Below, one piece after another: positions 25,424 through 34,530 of a DNA stretch of 64,000 bases (the first letter of the stretch is position 1; each line of letters begins with the position of its first letter). Location of the stretch: the NCBI GenBank assembly GCA_964613945.1, contig CAZTJC010000002.1, positions 62,001-126,000 on the forward strand. The letters are read 5' to 3'. The DNA is from JAVVHH01 sp964613945 (lineage in GTDB: Bacteria; Pseudomonadota; Alphaproteobacteria; Acetobacterales; Acetobacteraceae). Made by a program: the position numbers and the translations under genes. Under the pieces are notes generated by a model. It ran no database searches, was not told the origin of the DNA, and saw only the letters and a list, made by a program, of their open reading frames with translations.

Positions 25424-26764
25424 CTATCGGGCAGCGACGCCGTCGACCCGCATGTCCATCACCGCCCGCCGCCGCAGATCGCGCAGCAACTGCCGTGACG
25501 ACAACTCGATCCGTTCGCTCAGCAACTGGTTGCTCACCTCCTGCTTGGCCGGCGCCGCATCCGCCTTCACTTCGCGCGAACACACCATCACCACCGCCAC
25601 GCCCTCGGACGCCACCAGCGGCCGGCTCACCTGGCCCACCGGCAAGGTCCCCATCAACTGCCGCAGCGGTGCCGACCCCACCGCTTCCAGCTTGATCTCG
25701 CCCGGATCGGACGGCCGCGTCTTGCCCAGCCGTTCGTTCGCCGCTTCCACGTCGGCGCAGCTCTTCGCCGTCTTACTGATTTCCCCGGCCTGCTCGACCG
25801 CCTTCTTCTGCTGCTCCGTCGGCGCCCCTGGGTTCACCGGCGAGGTGAACGGAATGAACACCTGCCGGACGCTCAGCACCGTTGACTTGTCCTGCCCCAG
25901 CACCCGCTTGCCGGTCAGCGTCACGATGTCGATCCCGCCTGGAACCCGCACCGGATTGCTCACCGCGCCCGGCGGCATCTCGCGCACCACCTTGGCCACC
26001 TCCGGGTCGAGCTGGTTCGCGCGCACCCAGCCGAGATCGCCGCCCTGCAGCGCCGTCTGCGCCTGGCTGAACTGCGCTGCCACCACCGGGAACGGCGCCC
26101 CCTGCCGCAACTCGCCGATCACCGTCTCGGCGAATCGCTGCGCGTCACCCGACTTGGCCGGGTCGTCGATCGGGATGAAGATCTCGCCCACGCGGAATTC
26201 CGGCTGCCCGGTCTGCGCCTTGTAGATCCGCTGCTGCTCGGCGATCTCGGCGTCCGAGATGTCCGCCTTGCTGCCCAGTTCTTCGCGCAGCACCCGCGTC
26301 CACCCGAGCTGCACCCGCACCTGATCGATCAACGTCCGCAGCGCCACGCCGCGCCCTTTCAGCGCCGACCCCAGCGCGCCCGCCGGCATCCCGTTGCGCT
26401 GCTCGATCTCCGCGATCGACTGCGCGATCTCCCGATCCCCCACCACGATCTTGCGCCGCTGCACCTCCTGCAGCCGCAGCCGCTCGTCCACCAACTGCTT
26501 CAACACCTGCGGCCGCAGCCGGTCCAGCACCTCCGGCGTCACCGGCAGCCCGGTGCTCAGCGCGAACAACCGCCCCCGCGCCGTCACGTCCCCCGACGTG
26601 ATCGCGTCGCCGTTCACCACCGCCATGATCTTCTCCGACCCGGCAGCCTCCGGCGCTACTGCCGCGGCCAGCGGCGGCCGCCGTCCCTGCGCCGCAACCG
26701 GCGCGGCCGACACCACCAGCGCCGCACCGACCGCGGAAAGAAGCAAATAACGGAAGTGAGCCAT
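25424..26764 (-). CDS. surA: Periplasmic chaperone / peptidylprolyl isomerase SurA
   Basis: A 446-residue periplasmic protein helping outer-membrane proteins such as LptD fold. The signal peptide MAHFRYLLLSAVGAALVVSA ends near AAQG. The N-terminal chaperone domain has IMAVVNGDAITSGDV and LVDERLRLQEVQRRKIVV. The parvulin domain about 190-300 contains QGGDLGWVRANQLDPEVAKV and MPPGAVSNPVRVPGGIDIVT. Residues 300-446 form a second, diverged isomerase-like part and C-terminal helix. ATG 26764 has AGGA upstream; an in-frame TTG at 26770 is a weaker choice. It is placed between lptD and ksgA. Confidence 0.94.
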   Translation of the reverse strand: MAHFRYLLLSAVGAALVVSAAPVAAQGRRPPLAAAVAPEAAGSEKIMAVVNGDAITSGDVTARGRLFALSTGLPVTPEVLDRLRPQVLKQLVDERLRLQEVQRRKIVVGDREIAQSIAEIEQRNGMPAGALGSALKGRGVALRTLIDQVRVQLGWTRVLREELGSKADISDAEIAEQQRIYKAQTGQPEFRVGEIFIPIDDPAKSGDAQRFAETVIGELRQGAPFPVVAAQFSQAQTALQGGDLGWVRANQLDPEVAKVVREMPPGAVSNPVRVPGGIDIVTLTGKRVLGQDKSTVLSVRQVFIPFTSPVNPGAPTEQQKKAVEQAGEISKTAKSCADVEAANERLGKTRPSDPGEIKLEAVGSAPLRQLMGTLPVGQVSRPLVASEGVAVVMVCSREVKADAAPAKQEVSNQLLSERIELSSRQLLRDLRRRAVMDMRVDGVAAR

Positions 26765-26800
26765 CGGCAAATCCTATCTCGCGGCGGTCCGCACACCCAC

Positions 26801-29020
26801 TCAGAAAGCGTGAAAGCCGAACTGTCCAACGGTCTTAAAGGTGATTTGGAATAATACGAGCGTCGAGCCCGTGTCACCATTTAACGATGTGTAACGCCGG
26901 CTGACGTTCGCGTCCAAGACGAGACACTCGTTCTCATAGGTCGCTCGCACACCCGCCGACACCATCTTGTTCAACTGCAGATCGCGCCGGGCAAAAGCCG
27001 AGAACCTATATTGATCGTAATTGCCCGTCGCCGACAGCGTGACTTCATTCCGCGGCTTGAAGTAACTCGCCGGAACCGCCGCCGTGTCATAGAAGAAATA
27101 CGGATTGACGTCCGAATACAGGTAACCCGCCCCCAGCCGGAAGTGCTCCACCCCGGTCGTTCCCTGGATGTCGGCGAACCTGAGGCTCGCATCCCGCCGG
27201 TCCAGCCGCGTCCGCCCCGTCAGGTCCAGCCAGTTCGCCGGCGTGAACGTCGTCCGCGTCACGAAGTCCGACGCCTTATGCTCCAGCCCGCTACCCACCG
27301 GGAACGTGTCGGACGCATGCGTCCGGTAGCTCTGCCCCACCAGCTGGTCCAGGCTCATCCCGTTCGGCGCCGTCCACTTCAGGTGCAGCCCGGCGTTCAC
27401 CCGCCCGCCGCCCTCCTGCCGGTCGATCCCGGGATACTTATTGATGGAAAACAGGTTCTGATCCGTGAACTCGAAATCTAGGCTGTCCTCGTTCGGCACC
27501 GTCTGCTTGCGCAACCCGCCCGTATACGGCCCCGCCACCGCCTGCACGATCGGCTCGATCACCTGCGTCCCCTGGCCCTGCCGAAGGAACGGCCACCGCA
27601 CCTCCAGCGCCACGTTCGGCTGCGCCCGCACTTCCGACGCCGATCCGGTCGGCGAGTAGTTCGGGTTCTCGTTCAACGACGTCGCATTGTAAGCCGCCGC
27701 ATCCGTCCGTGCCGTGAACTTCCACTGCTGGCCGATCGAGTTCTCGAACGGCCGATCCCAGCTGATTGATGTCCCCAGCCGCTGCGTATTCGTTCCCGTC
27801 GAGCGGATGATGTTGAAGTTCTCCGTGTCGAAACTGACCCGGCCCCCCAGCGCATCCGGCTCCCCGAAGTAGCTATACTTATACCGCGGCAGCACATACG
27901 GCAGCCGCGCCTGCTGGATGCTCGCCACCAACCCCTGATAAGCTTGCGTGTCCAACCGCGTATACGACCCGGTCCCGAACCCTTCGAGATACACGTTCGA
28001 GTTCAGGATGTCGGCGTGGTTGTTGAACTTGTAGTCGCGCAGGTACACCGACGACGTCGCCCGGTTCAGGTTGAAGCCATACCGCCACGTATCGTCGAGC
28101 GCGAACTGCCCGTCCGAGAAGATCGCTCCCTGCAGCTTGTTCTGGTCGTACCCCACCCCGAGATCGACGTTCAGCCGCCCGTCGTTGAACCGCCGCCGAT
28201 ACAGCGAATCGACGTTCAGATATTGCTGCGTGCTGAACGTCGGCGTGATCGTCACGTCCGAGTTCCGGTCCAGCGCCCAGAAATACGGCGTTTGCACGAA
28301 CTCACCCAGGTTCTTCGCATGCCCGTATGACGGGATCAGGAACCCGCTCGCCCGCTTCACCGACGGGTCCACGTGCCAGAAGTACGGCAACCACCCCACC
28401 GGGATGCCATAGATGTCCAGCACCGCATCCCGATACTCGATACGGTGGTTCTCCTGGTCCTGCACCGCGTCCCGCGCCCGGATTTCCCACAGCGGCGCCT
28501 TGGTCGGGTCCTTCGCGCATAGATTGCACGTCGTGTACACCGCCCGGCTCAGCTCGTTGACCTTGCCTTCCGTCCGCCGCGCCCCATTGGCCACCAGCCT
28601 GCCGTTCTCCGCCAGGATCGCGCTCATCGTCCGCAGCACGCCCTCGCGCATCCCCGACGTCAGCTCGGCATACTCGCTGAACAACACCTGCCCGTCCGGC
28701 TCAATCATCGTCACGTGCCCGACCGCCGCCACCACGTCGGTGTTCCGGTCGAACGTCACCCTGTCGGCCCGGATGATGTGGTCGTTCTGCCACGCCTCGA
28801 CGTTGCCCGTCGCCGTCACCAGCCCGTGGTCCCGGTCGTAGCTCACCTCATCGGCTGTGAACGCCACTGGATCATTGCGGCTAATCGGCTTGGCCGGCGG
28901 CCCCGCGCTGGCCCGGCGCCGCGTGAACTGCGCCGCCGCTGGGTCGGCCGTCGTCAGGGCGAAACCAGCCACCGTCAAAACCAAGGAAAGTGAGAGCAAA
29001 CGGCGGGGCGCGCGACGCAT
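26801..29020 (-). CDS. lptD: LPS-assembly protein LptD
   Basis: A 739-residue outer-membrane beta-barrel that inserts lipopolysaccharide into the outer leaflet. Signal peptide MRRAPRRLLSLSLVLTVAGF ends near AAAQ. The N-terminal OstA/LptA-like domain holds VSYDRDHGLVTATGNVEAWQ and VTFDRNTDVVAAVGHVTMIE. The barrel runs from about residue 220 with YFWHVDPSVKRASGFLIPSY and ends in aromatic FQITFKTVGQFGFHAF, a typical barrel C-terminus. Cys residues CNLC may form the family's disulphides. ATG 29020 is preferred over TTG 29053. It heads lptD-surA-ksgA-GNAT. Confidence 0.95.
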   Translation of the reverse strand: MRRAPRRLLSLSLVLTVAGFALTTADPAAAQFTRRRASAGPPAKPISRNDPVAFTADEVSYDRDHGLVTATGNVEAWQNDHIIRADRVTFDRNTDVVAAVGHVTMIEPDGQVLFSEYAELTSGMREGVLRTMSAILAENGRLVANGARRTEGKVNELSRAVYTTCNLCAKDPTKAPLWEIRARDAVQDQENHRIEYRDAVLDIYGIPVGWLPYFWHVDPSVKRASGFLIPSYGHAKNLGEFVQTPYFWALDRNSDVTITPTFSTQQYLNVDSLYRRRFNDGRLNVDLGVGYDQNKLQGAIFSDGQFALDDTWRYGFNLNRATSSVYLRDYKFNNHADILNSNVYLEGFGTGSYTRLDTQAYQGLVASIQQARLPYVLPRYKYSYFGEPDALGGRVSFDTENFNIIRSTGTNTQRLGTSISWDRPFENSIGQQWKFTARTDAAAYNATSLNENPNYSPTGSASEVRAQPNVALEVRWPFLRQGQGTQVIEPIVQAVAGPYTGGLRKQTVPNEDSLDFEFTDQNLFSINKYPGIDRQEGGGRVNAGLHLKWTAPNGMSLDQLVGQSYRTHASDTFPVGSGLEHKASDFVTRTTFTPANWLDLTGRTRLDRRDASLRFADIQGTTGVEHFRLGAGYLYSDVNPYFFYDTAAVPASYFKPRNEVTLSATGNYDQYRFSAFARRDLQLNKMVSAGVRATYENECLVLDANVSRRYTSLNGDTGSTLVLFQITFKTVGQFGFHAF

Positions 29021-29071
29021 CGCGGCTCTATACAGGCCCGGCACCGCTTTCAAAAGCGCTCAGAAAATTCC

Positions 29072-30187
29072 ATGAAACAGGAAACAACGCCGCACGCCCC
29101 GGTTGCGTTCCCCACACTTTTGCGCCATCGCTCACCCGCGATGAAACCGCCCCCCAAGACCGAAGTGCCACCTCCCTCCACCCCGGCCGATTTCAACCGC
29201 TTCCTTGTTGCCTTCTTCACCACCCTGATCGTTGGCCTCGTCCTCGTCTGGACCTACACCGCGACTCGGCCGGACGCCTTCATGGAGAGCGGCTACGCCT
29301 CCTGGACCTCCAAGAAATCCATGCTCGCCCGCTGCGACCTCGGCCAGATCGCCTTTTTCGGCGACTCCCGCCTCGAGGCCGGCCTGGTCCCCGCCGCCTT
29401 CCCGGTCCCCGCCACCAATTTCGGCCTCGCTGCCGGCACCGCGATCGAGACCCGTGTCGCCATCGACCGCGCCCTGGCCTGCCCGACGCTCCCCAAGCAG
29501 GTCGTCATCTCCCTCGTCCCCGAGCATTTCGGCCCCCTCAGCCGCTTCTACTGGCTGCTCTCCATCCGCTATGGCTTCCTCTCCGCCGGCGACGTCTTCG
29601 CCGTCGAGCGCCTTGCCGACCAACTCGGCGACACCGACAGCCTGGCCACCCGCACTCCCGAGGGCCTCTCCGGCAAGCCCCGCGACTGGCTCTACGCCTC
29701 CGGCTTCCCGTCGCTCTCCTTTGCCAGCCTCATCCAGGGCCGCGTCTTCGGCCGCACTGAAACCAACCGCACCCGCCTCGCGGCCGTCACCGCCGAGCGC
29801 GGCTGGTCTGCTTACACCGGCGGCGAGCCCGTCCAAGCCGAACACCCTGACCGCTTCATCGTCACCGCTCTCCAGAACGCCGAACTCGAAGCCGCCCTGA
29901 TCGCTCTGAAGGGCAGGGGAGTTCCCGCCGCCCTCCTGATCATGCCCTTCAGCCCCGCTCACCAGGAAACCGACGGGACTCTGGCCGACTATCGCGAGTA
30001 CCTGACCATCATCGCGCAACGCAACGGCGCCACCCTCTTGGACCCGGCTATCCCCGTCTGGCCCCAATCCTCCTTCGCCGACGGCGCCCACCTGAACCCC
30101 ACCGCCGCCCAGGCGTTCACCAAATCCCTGTCCAATTGCATCAAGGACGGCACCCTCCAGGCACCTTGCTCCCTGACCGCGCCCTAA
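29072..30187 (+). CDS. Membrane-anchored SGNH/GDSL-like protein
   Basis: A 371-residue protein with a short cytoplasmic tail, one N-terminal membrane span (FLVAFFTTLIVGLVLVWTY) and a periplasmic domain. IAFFGDSRLEAGLVP matches the GDS nucleophile block of SGNH hydrolases, and FADGAHLNPTAAQAF the C-terminal Asp-x-x-His block. VVISLVPEHFGPLSRFYWLL and ALLIMPFSPAHQE are the intervening strands. Such proteins often acetylate or de-acetylate cell-surface glycans, as in AlgX- or DltD-like systems; that role is inference. ATG 29141 is an alternative start. It is divergent from lptD and separates it from lptG. Confidence 0.72.
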   Translation: MKQETTPHAPVAFPTLLRHRSPAMKPPPKTEVPPPSTPADFNRFLVAFFTTLIVGLVLVWTYTATRPDAFMESGYASWTSKKSMLARCDLGQIAFFGDSRLEAGLVPAAFPVPATNFGLAAGTAIETRVAIDRALACPTLPKQVVISLVPEHFGPLSRFYWLLSIRYGFLSAGDVFAVERLADQLGDTDSLATRTPEGLSGKPRDWLYASGFPSLSFASLIQGRVFGRTETNRTRLAAVTAERGWSAYTGGEPVQAEHPDRFIVTALQNAELEAALIALKGRGVPAALLIMPFSPAHQETDGTLADYREYLTIIAQRNGATLLDPAIPVWPQSSFADGAHLNPTAAQAFTKSLSNCIKDGTLQAPCSLTAP

Positions 30188-30300
30188 ATACCACTCATTC
30201 GGCGGTCCGAAGCGCCGCATGCCGCAACGGTCGATCCTGGTGAACTAGAGAGTGCCTTGCCAAAGTCAGATGGCTAGGCTGGGCGGCTTTGGCGAGGCGC

Positions 30301-31407
30301 TCAGCCGTCCTCCAGATGCAGCAGCAGCGCCACTGCCAGCATCAACCCGGCCCCCGCCGGCGCCCAGGCCGCCAACGGCGCCGGCAACGCCCCCGACTGC
30401 CCGAACTCCTCCGCCACCTTGCTCACCACGAACAATAGGAACCCGGCTGCCACCCCGCTGCCGATCATCTGCGCCACGCCCCCGCGCCGCGTCGCCCGCA
30501 TGGAAAACCCTGCTGCCACCAGCGCCATCGTCCCCGCCAGCAACGGCAATGCCAGCAACGCCTGGAAATGCAGCCGATGCCGGATCGCCGAAAACCCCGA
30601 CCGCTCCAACAACCCGATGAAATCCGGCAGCGCCCAGACGCTCAGCGTATCCGGGCTGGCGAAACTATCCTGCACCCGCCCCACCGTCAGGTCCGTCGGC
30701 AGCTTCGCCGTCCCGATCTCCTCCGGTAACCGGTCCGGCAGCATCCGCCGAGCATTCTCCAGCAGCCAATCCCCCCGTTCCAGCACCGCCTTGGTCGCCT
30801 CGATCCGCGCCAGCAACCGGTCCTTGTCGTCCAACCGGAACACGCTGACATCGTTCGCCACCATCGTCTTGCGATCCGACGTCACCGTTCGCGCATGGAT
30901 GATCGCCACCCCGTCCGGCACCAGCTCCCGGTCCGACTGCCGCAACCACAATTGCCCGCCCGTCAACGCCGTCGACCCGGCCGCCGTCTTCAAATACGCA
31001 TTGTCCAACGACTCCGCCCGCGCCAGCATCCCCGACGCCAGCGGGCTCACCGCCCCCGTCCCCACCGCCCCCAGCAGGATCGCGCACAGCAAGGGCGCTG
31101 ACAGAAAGTGCCAGGCCGACACCCCCGCTGCCCGCGCCACGATCAACTCGCTCGACCGGGTCAGCCGCCAGAACGCCAGGATTCCCCCCAGCAACACCGC
31201 GAACGGCAGGATCTGCAGCGCCACGAACGGAATCCGCAACGCCGCGATCTGCACCACCAGCCCGAACGTCGCATCCGGCTTGGTCGCCGACCGCCGCAGC
31301 AATTCGATAAAGTCGAACAACGACACCACGCCCGACAACGCCGCCAGCATCGACAGCACCGCCGCCATGAACTGTCGCGCCACATAAAGAGTAAGAGTAA
31401 CGGCCAT
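30301..31407 (-). CDS. lptG: LPS export permease LptG (YjgP/YjgQ family)
   Basis: A 368-residue inner-membrane component of the LptBFGC machine that extracts lipopolysaccharide. TLTLYVARQFMAAVLSMLAA is the first membrane span; LRIPFVALQILPFAVLLGGI and FWRLTRSSELIVARAAGVSA are the conserved coupling region. A periplasmic jellyroll lies about 130-265, and three further spans close the protein. ATG 31407 is supported by AAGGCGG upstream; a longer reading to 31518 is rejected. LptF, usually the gene before it, is missing here, and holC stands where lptF or its neighbours would be. Confidence 0.9.
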   Translation of the reverse strand: MAVTLTLYVARQFMAAVLSMLAALSGVVSLFDFIELLRRSATKPDATFGLVVQIAALRIPFVALQILPFAVLLGGILAFWRLTRSSELIVARAAGVSAWHFLSAPLLCAILLGAVGTGAVSPLASGMLARAESLDNAYLKTAAGSTALTGGQLWLRQSDRELVPDGVAIIHARTVTSDRKTMVANDVSVFRLDDKDRLLARIEATKAVLERGDWLLENARRMLPDRLPEEIGTAKLPTDLTVGRVQDSFASPDTLSVWALPDFIGLLERSGFSAIRHRLHFQALLALPLLAGTMALVAAGFSMRATRRGGVAQMIGSGVAAGFLLFVVSKVAEEFGQSGALPAPLAAWAPAGAGLMLAVALLLHLEDG

Positions 31408-31456
31408 ACCGCCTTCTACGCCCCTAACCAGCGCGACACACGCCCCACCCTGCGTC

Positions 31457-31510
31457 CACCTCTCCCGCTGGCTCGACAGGGCAGGGGGAAGGGAGGGAGC
31501 CCCGAGCCGA
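31457..31510 (+). repeat. Dispersed GC-rich intergenic element, copy 3
   Basis: The divergent lptG/holC spacer contains CCACCTCTCCCGCTGGCTCG followed by ACAGGGCAGGGGGAAGGGAG and GGAGCCCCGAGCCGA. The CTCTCCCGCTGGC and GGGCAGGG strings are shared with the copies near 8.8 and 23.3 kb. As it lies in the only promoter region of lptG and holC, it may affect expression; no evidence beyond position. Confidence 0.45.
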
Positions 31511-31523
31511 AAGCCCATCGCAA

Positions 31524-31967
31524 ATGCCCGAAACCGGCTTCTATCACCTCACCCGAACCACCGTCGAAGCCGCCCTCCCGGCCCTCCTGGCCCGAACCCT
31601 CGCCGCGGGCGAACGCGCCGTCATCCTTTGCGCCGACGCACCCCGCGCCAACGTCCTCTCCAAATCCCTCTGGGATTGCAAGGACCCCGACTGGCTCCCC
31701 AACGCCACCGCCTCCACCAAACTCCCTCCCGCCGCCCAACCCATCTGGCTCACCCACCAGGAAGAACGCCCCAACGACGCCCGCTTCCTTTTCCTCCTCG
31801 ACGGCCGCACCGCCACCAACCCCGACTGGGTCCGCATCTTCGACCTCTTCGACGGCACCGACCCGGCCATCGTCACCGCCGCCCGCACCCGCTGGACCGC
31901 CGCCAAGGCTGCCGGCCACACCCTGACCTACTGGAAGCAAACCGAGCGCGGCTGGTCCAAGACCTGA
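31524..31967 (+). CDS. holC: DNA polymerase III chi subunit
   Basis: A 147-residue protein linking the clamp loader to single-strand binding protein. MPETGFYHLTRTTVEAALPA is the family's opening strand and helix, and AVILCADAPRANVLSKSLWD, WLPNA and PIWLTHQEERPNDARFLFLL follow in the known order. The C-terminus YWKQTERGW is the usual HolC end. Divergent from lptG. Confidence 0.93.
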   Translation: MPETGFYHLTRTTVEAALPALLARTLAAGERAVILCADAPRANVLSKSLWDCKDPDWLPNATASTKLPPAAQPIWLTHQEERPNDARFLFLLDGRTATNPDWVRIFDLFDGTDPAIVTAARTRWTAAKAAGHTLTYWKQTERGWSKT

Positions 31968-32126
31968 ATCCGGCTGATCAACCGAAAATCATCAAAAAAT
32001 TAACGACCAAATGATTTCGCGTGCCGAAACGATCGAAATGCTGTAGTTGATGTAATGTGTGGATTAACATCCGCAGGCTTGCCACCGGACTTTGACCAAA
32101 AACAGGCCAAAACAGGATTCCGCGGT

Positions 32127-32840
32127 ATGCAGATCAACACAGTCGAGGCCTTCGGCCCGCGTCAGCTCTCCACCGTCCAGTTCAGCCCCGCCCGGCTCAG
32201 CCCGGCCGAAAGCCGAGCCCTCCTGGCCAGCTTTCCCAAGCCTGCCCAGTTCTCCATCGACAAGGTCCTCGACCACATCGACGAACACCTCGGCCTATTC
32301 GTCGAACACTCCACCTTCTGCTGCCTCGCCACCTCCGACGGCGCCGGCAAGCACGACGTCAGCCCCCGCGGCGACCCGGCCGGCGCTCTCCTCGTGCTCG
32401 ACCCTAAGACCGTCTGCATCGCCGACCGCTCTGGCGACCGCCGCGTCGACTCGCTGCACAACATCGCCGCCAACCCCCGCATCGGCCTGCTGATCTTCGT
32501 CCCCGGCTGCGGCGACTGCGTCCGCATCGGCGGCGCCGCCCACCTCAGCACCGACCCGGCCCTCCTCGACCGCCTCGCCATCAACGGCAAACCCCCGCAT
32601 CTGGCCATCGTCGTCACCGTGGAGACCGCCTACCTGCACTGCGCCAAGGCCATCAAGCGCGCCGCTCTGTGGGACACCAAGCAACACGTCGCCCCCGGCA
32701 CCCTCCCCACCTTCGCCAGCATCATCGCCGCCCAGGTCGCCCTGACCACAGCCGAACGTTCTAACCTCAGTGACATCGACGAAGGCCTTGGCCGCAACGG
32801 CGCCTGGCAACCCGAGACCGAAACCGTCGGCGCCGCCTAA
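32127..32840 (+). CDS. Pyridoxamine 5'-phosphate oxidase-family FMN-binding protein
   Basis: A 237-residue flavin-binding split-barrel protein. STFCCLATSDGAGKHDVSPR is the conserved FMN-phosphate strand, and GALLVLDPKTVCIADRSGDR, RVDSLHNIAANPRIGLLIFV and VRIGGAAHLSTDP complete the barrel. This matches the PPOX FMN-dependent subfamily of unassigned oxidoreductases, not PdxH itself. ATG 32127 has AGGA upstream; ATG 32055 gives a 24-residue extension with no homology look. The final TAA overlaps the opposing acyltransferase stop codon. Confidence 0.85.
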   Translation: MQINTVEAFGPRQLSTVQFSPARLSPAESRALLASFPKPAQFSIDKVLDHIDEHLGLFVEHSTFCCLATSDGAGKHDVSPRGDPAGALLVLDPKTVCIADRSGDRRVDSLHNIAANPRIGLLIFVPGCGDCVRIGGAAHLSTDPALLDRLAINGKPPHLAIVVTVETAYLHCAKAIKRAALWDTKQHVAPGTLPTFASIIAAQVALTTAERSNLSDIDEGLGRNGAWQPETETVGAA

Positions 32841-34021
32841 ACCCGTCCAGCGACTGGGCGCGCCAGCCTCCGGCCCAGCCGGATCGCCGGCCGCTCGATC
32901 GCCAGGAACGTGAGCGGCGTCACCACCGCGACCACCGCGGCTGCGGCCGGGATCACCACCAGCAATTTCAGCGTCGACAGGGTGTAGATCGCACGCGTGT
33001 CGACGAACAAGACCGACAGCACGATCCCGTGCAGCAAGTAGATGCTGAACGAACACTCCCCGAGCACCAGCGCGCTGCGCCGGGTGAGCAACCCGAACAG
33101 GCTGTTGCCGCACGCGACGCAGATGAAGAAGAAGCCGAACAGCGGGATCGAGACCCCGTCCGGAAAACGCGTCAAGATCATGCCCGACAGCAGCGCTACC
33201 GTCGCCAGCATTCCGGCCGACTTGCTCGCCAGCGCCTCCCGCACACGCCTGGACTGTTGCAGTTCGAACGCCAGCATCCCCGTCGCGAACAGCGGCAGGA
33301 AGAACATCACGCTGGTCTCCGCCCGTGGATCCTCGAACGCCGTCCTGGCGATCACCCCAGCAGCCAGCAAGACCGCCGGCACGATCCAGCTCGGCAGCGC
33401 GACTCTCCTCGCCAGCTCCATTAGCCCGGCACTCACCGGCAGCACGCACAGGTAGAACAGCCACTCGTACCACAGCGACCATAGAACGTAGGCGTTGATC
33501 CGCCCGCTAAAGACGTAGCCGAGCAGATCCCCGTTCTCCCACCCGATGATCCAGCGTCCCGCCTCTTCGAAATACGAACGGTCGAACCCGCCGCCGCCGC
33601 GCGCCAGAATGATCGCCGTCATCAGGCCGATCGACGCCACCACCAGCGGCACGATCCTGAACACCCGCGAGACGTACACCCCACGCCAGGACGTCCCACG
33701 CAACCCGGCCAGGATGCGCGGATAGAACACGAGTCCGGTGGCCATGAAGAACAGCCCGACCGCCGCCACACCCAACTGGTTCAGGAAATTGATCGTTGGT
33801 GGAAGCCAATCGCCGCCCAACCGATACGTCTGCAGCCACACGTACGAGTGGTGCAGCAGCACCGACAGCGCGAGATATCCCCGCAACCCGTCCACGCACC
33901 CAATCCGCCGCTCTTCCGCCGGCAGCGGAAACCCCGATCTGCCGACCCACCCCGCGATTCCGGTCGCGATCACCACGCCGATGACCGAGGCCGCCGCATA
34001 GGCGGCCAGGAAACCGTTCAA
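32837..34021 (-). CDS. Acyltransferase family 3 (OafA/YrhL-like) membrane protein
   Basis: A 394-residue integral membrane O-acyltransferase with about ten hydrophobic segments. CVDGLRGYLALSVLLHHSYV is the hallmark N-terminal block with the catalytic His; RVFRIVPLVVASIGLMTAII is the conserved RxxR-type region. VLWSLWYEWLFYLCVLPVSA and CSFSIYLLHGIVLSVLF match the SxxxEWxFY and 'SFSIYLLH' blocks. Such enzymes acetylate surface polysaccharides or lipids. Start is probably TTG 34021, with no clear ribosome binding site. Converges with the PPOX gene, sharing four bases. Confidence 0.88.
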   Translation of the reverse strand: MNGFLAAYAAASVIGVVIATGIAGWVGRSGFPLPAEERRIGCVDGLRGYLALSVLLHHSYVWLQTYRLGGDWLPPTINFLNQLGVAAVGLFFMATGLVFYPRILAGLRGTSWRGVYVSRVFRIVPLVVASIGLMTAIILARGGGGFDRSYFEEAGRWIIGWENGDLLGYVFSGRINAYVLWSLWYEWLFYLCVLPVSAGLMELARRVALPSWIVPAVLLAAGVIARTAFEDPRAETSVMFFLPLFATGMLAFELQQSRRVREALASKSAGMLATVALLSGMILTRFPDGVSIPLFGFFFICVACGNSLFGLLTRRSALVLGECSFSIYLLHGIVLSVLFVDTRAIYTLSTLKLLVVIPAAAAVVAVVTPLTFLAIERPAIRLGRRLARPVAGRV

Positions 34022-34258
34022 CGCGCTATCGCCCGCGCACCTGGTTCTGCAGCCCCGCCGGCACCTCGATAGGGTACGCCAAAGTCGCCGAACACAGCCG
34101 TCATTGTCCAGTCATGGGCTGCGCAACACGCCGCCCCGCAGCGCGTCCAGCCCCGGCACCTCGTAACGCGTCACCGACCTGGTGCCGATGCGTATGCCGG
34201 ACCGTCTACTCGCCATCCTCGGCTCCTCCGCTCGTCGCTAAGGGCAACCATGAGGTGA
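34022..34258. other. Intergenic stretch without recognised gene
   Basis: About 240 bases between the acyltransferase start and the broken ModE-like reading frame. Open frames on both strands are short and lack start sites or recognisable motifs. One minus-strand frame ends ...TRYEVPGLDALRGGVLRSP before a stop codon and might be a gene remnant, but I cannot place it in a family. Confidence 0.4.
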
Positions 34259-34501
34259 AAGGACCGTCAACCATTGCTTGGCCAGACCGGCTCCATCTCC
34301 GCCACCGGACGCGCCATGGGCACGAGCTATCGCCGCGTCTAGCTGCTCGTCGATGCCCTCAATCAGACCTTCCACTACCCCGTCGTCCACACCGGCGGCG
34401 GCGCGTTTCCCACCGAGTTCGGCGTCGCGCTCGTCGTCAACTACCCCACCATGGAAGCTGAAGCGGGCAAGATCCTCGCCCGCCGCATCGCCGAACGGTA
34501 G
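34259..34501 (+). pseudogene. Remnant of a ModE-like molybdate-responsive HTH regulator
   Basis: Read in one frame the segment gives LLGQTGSISATGRAMGTSYR, R, V, then a stop codon (TAG 34340-34342), then LLVDALNQTFHYPVVHTGGG, AFPTEFGVAL and VNYPTMEAEAGKIL before a second stop at 34499. 'TGSIS-x-x-x-R-A-M-G-x-SYRR-x-W-x-LVDA-(L/M)N' is the ModE winged-helix domain; the TAG replaces the codon for the conserved Trp, one base from TGG. The Gly-rich wing (usually GGRGGGG...LT) is shortened, and no intact N-terminus precedes it because a stop codon lies at 34256. No molybdate transporter lies nearby. A dead gene is the simplest reading. Confidence 0.72.
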
Positions 34502-34530
34502 GTGCGGCCATCTAGACTGGCCAGCAGTCT

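Noticed and set aside
34114..34461. 115-residue plus-strand frame in the acyltransferase-peptidase spacer
   Set aside because: Composition is irregular and it overlaps the ModE-like remnant in another frame, which gives a recognisable protein pattern.
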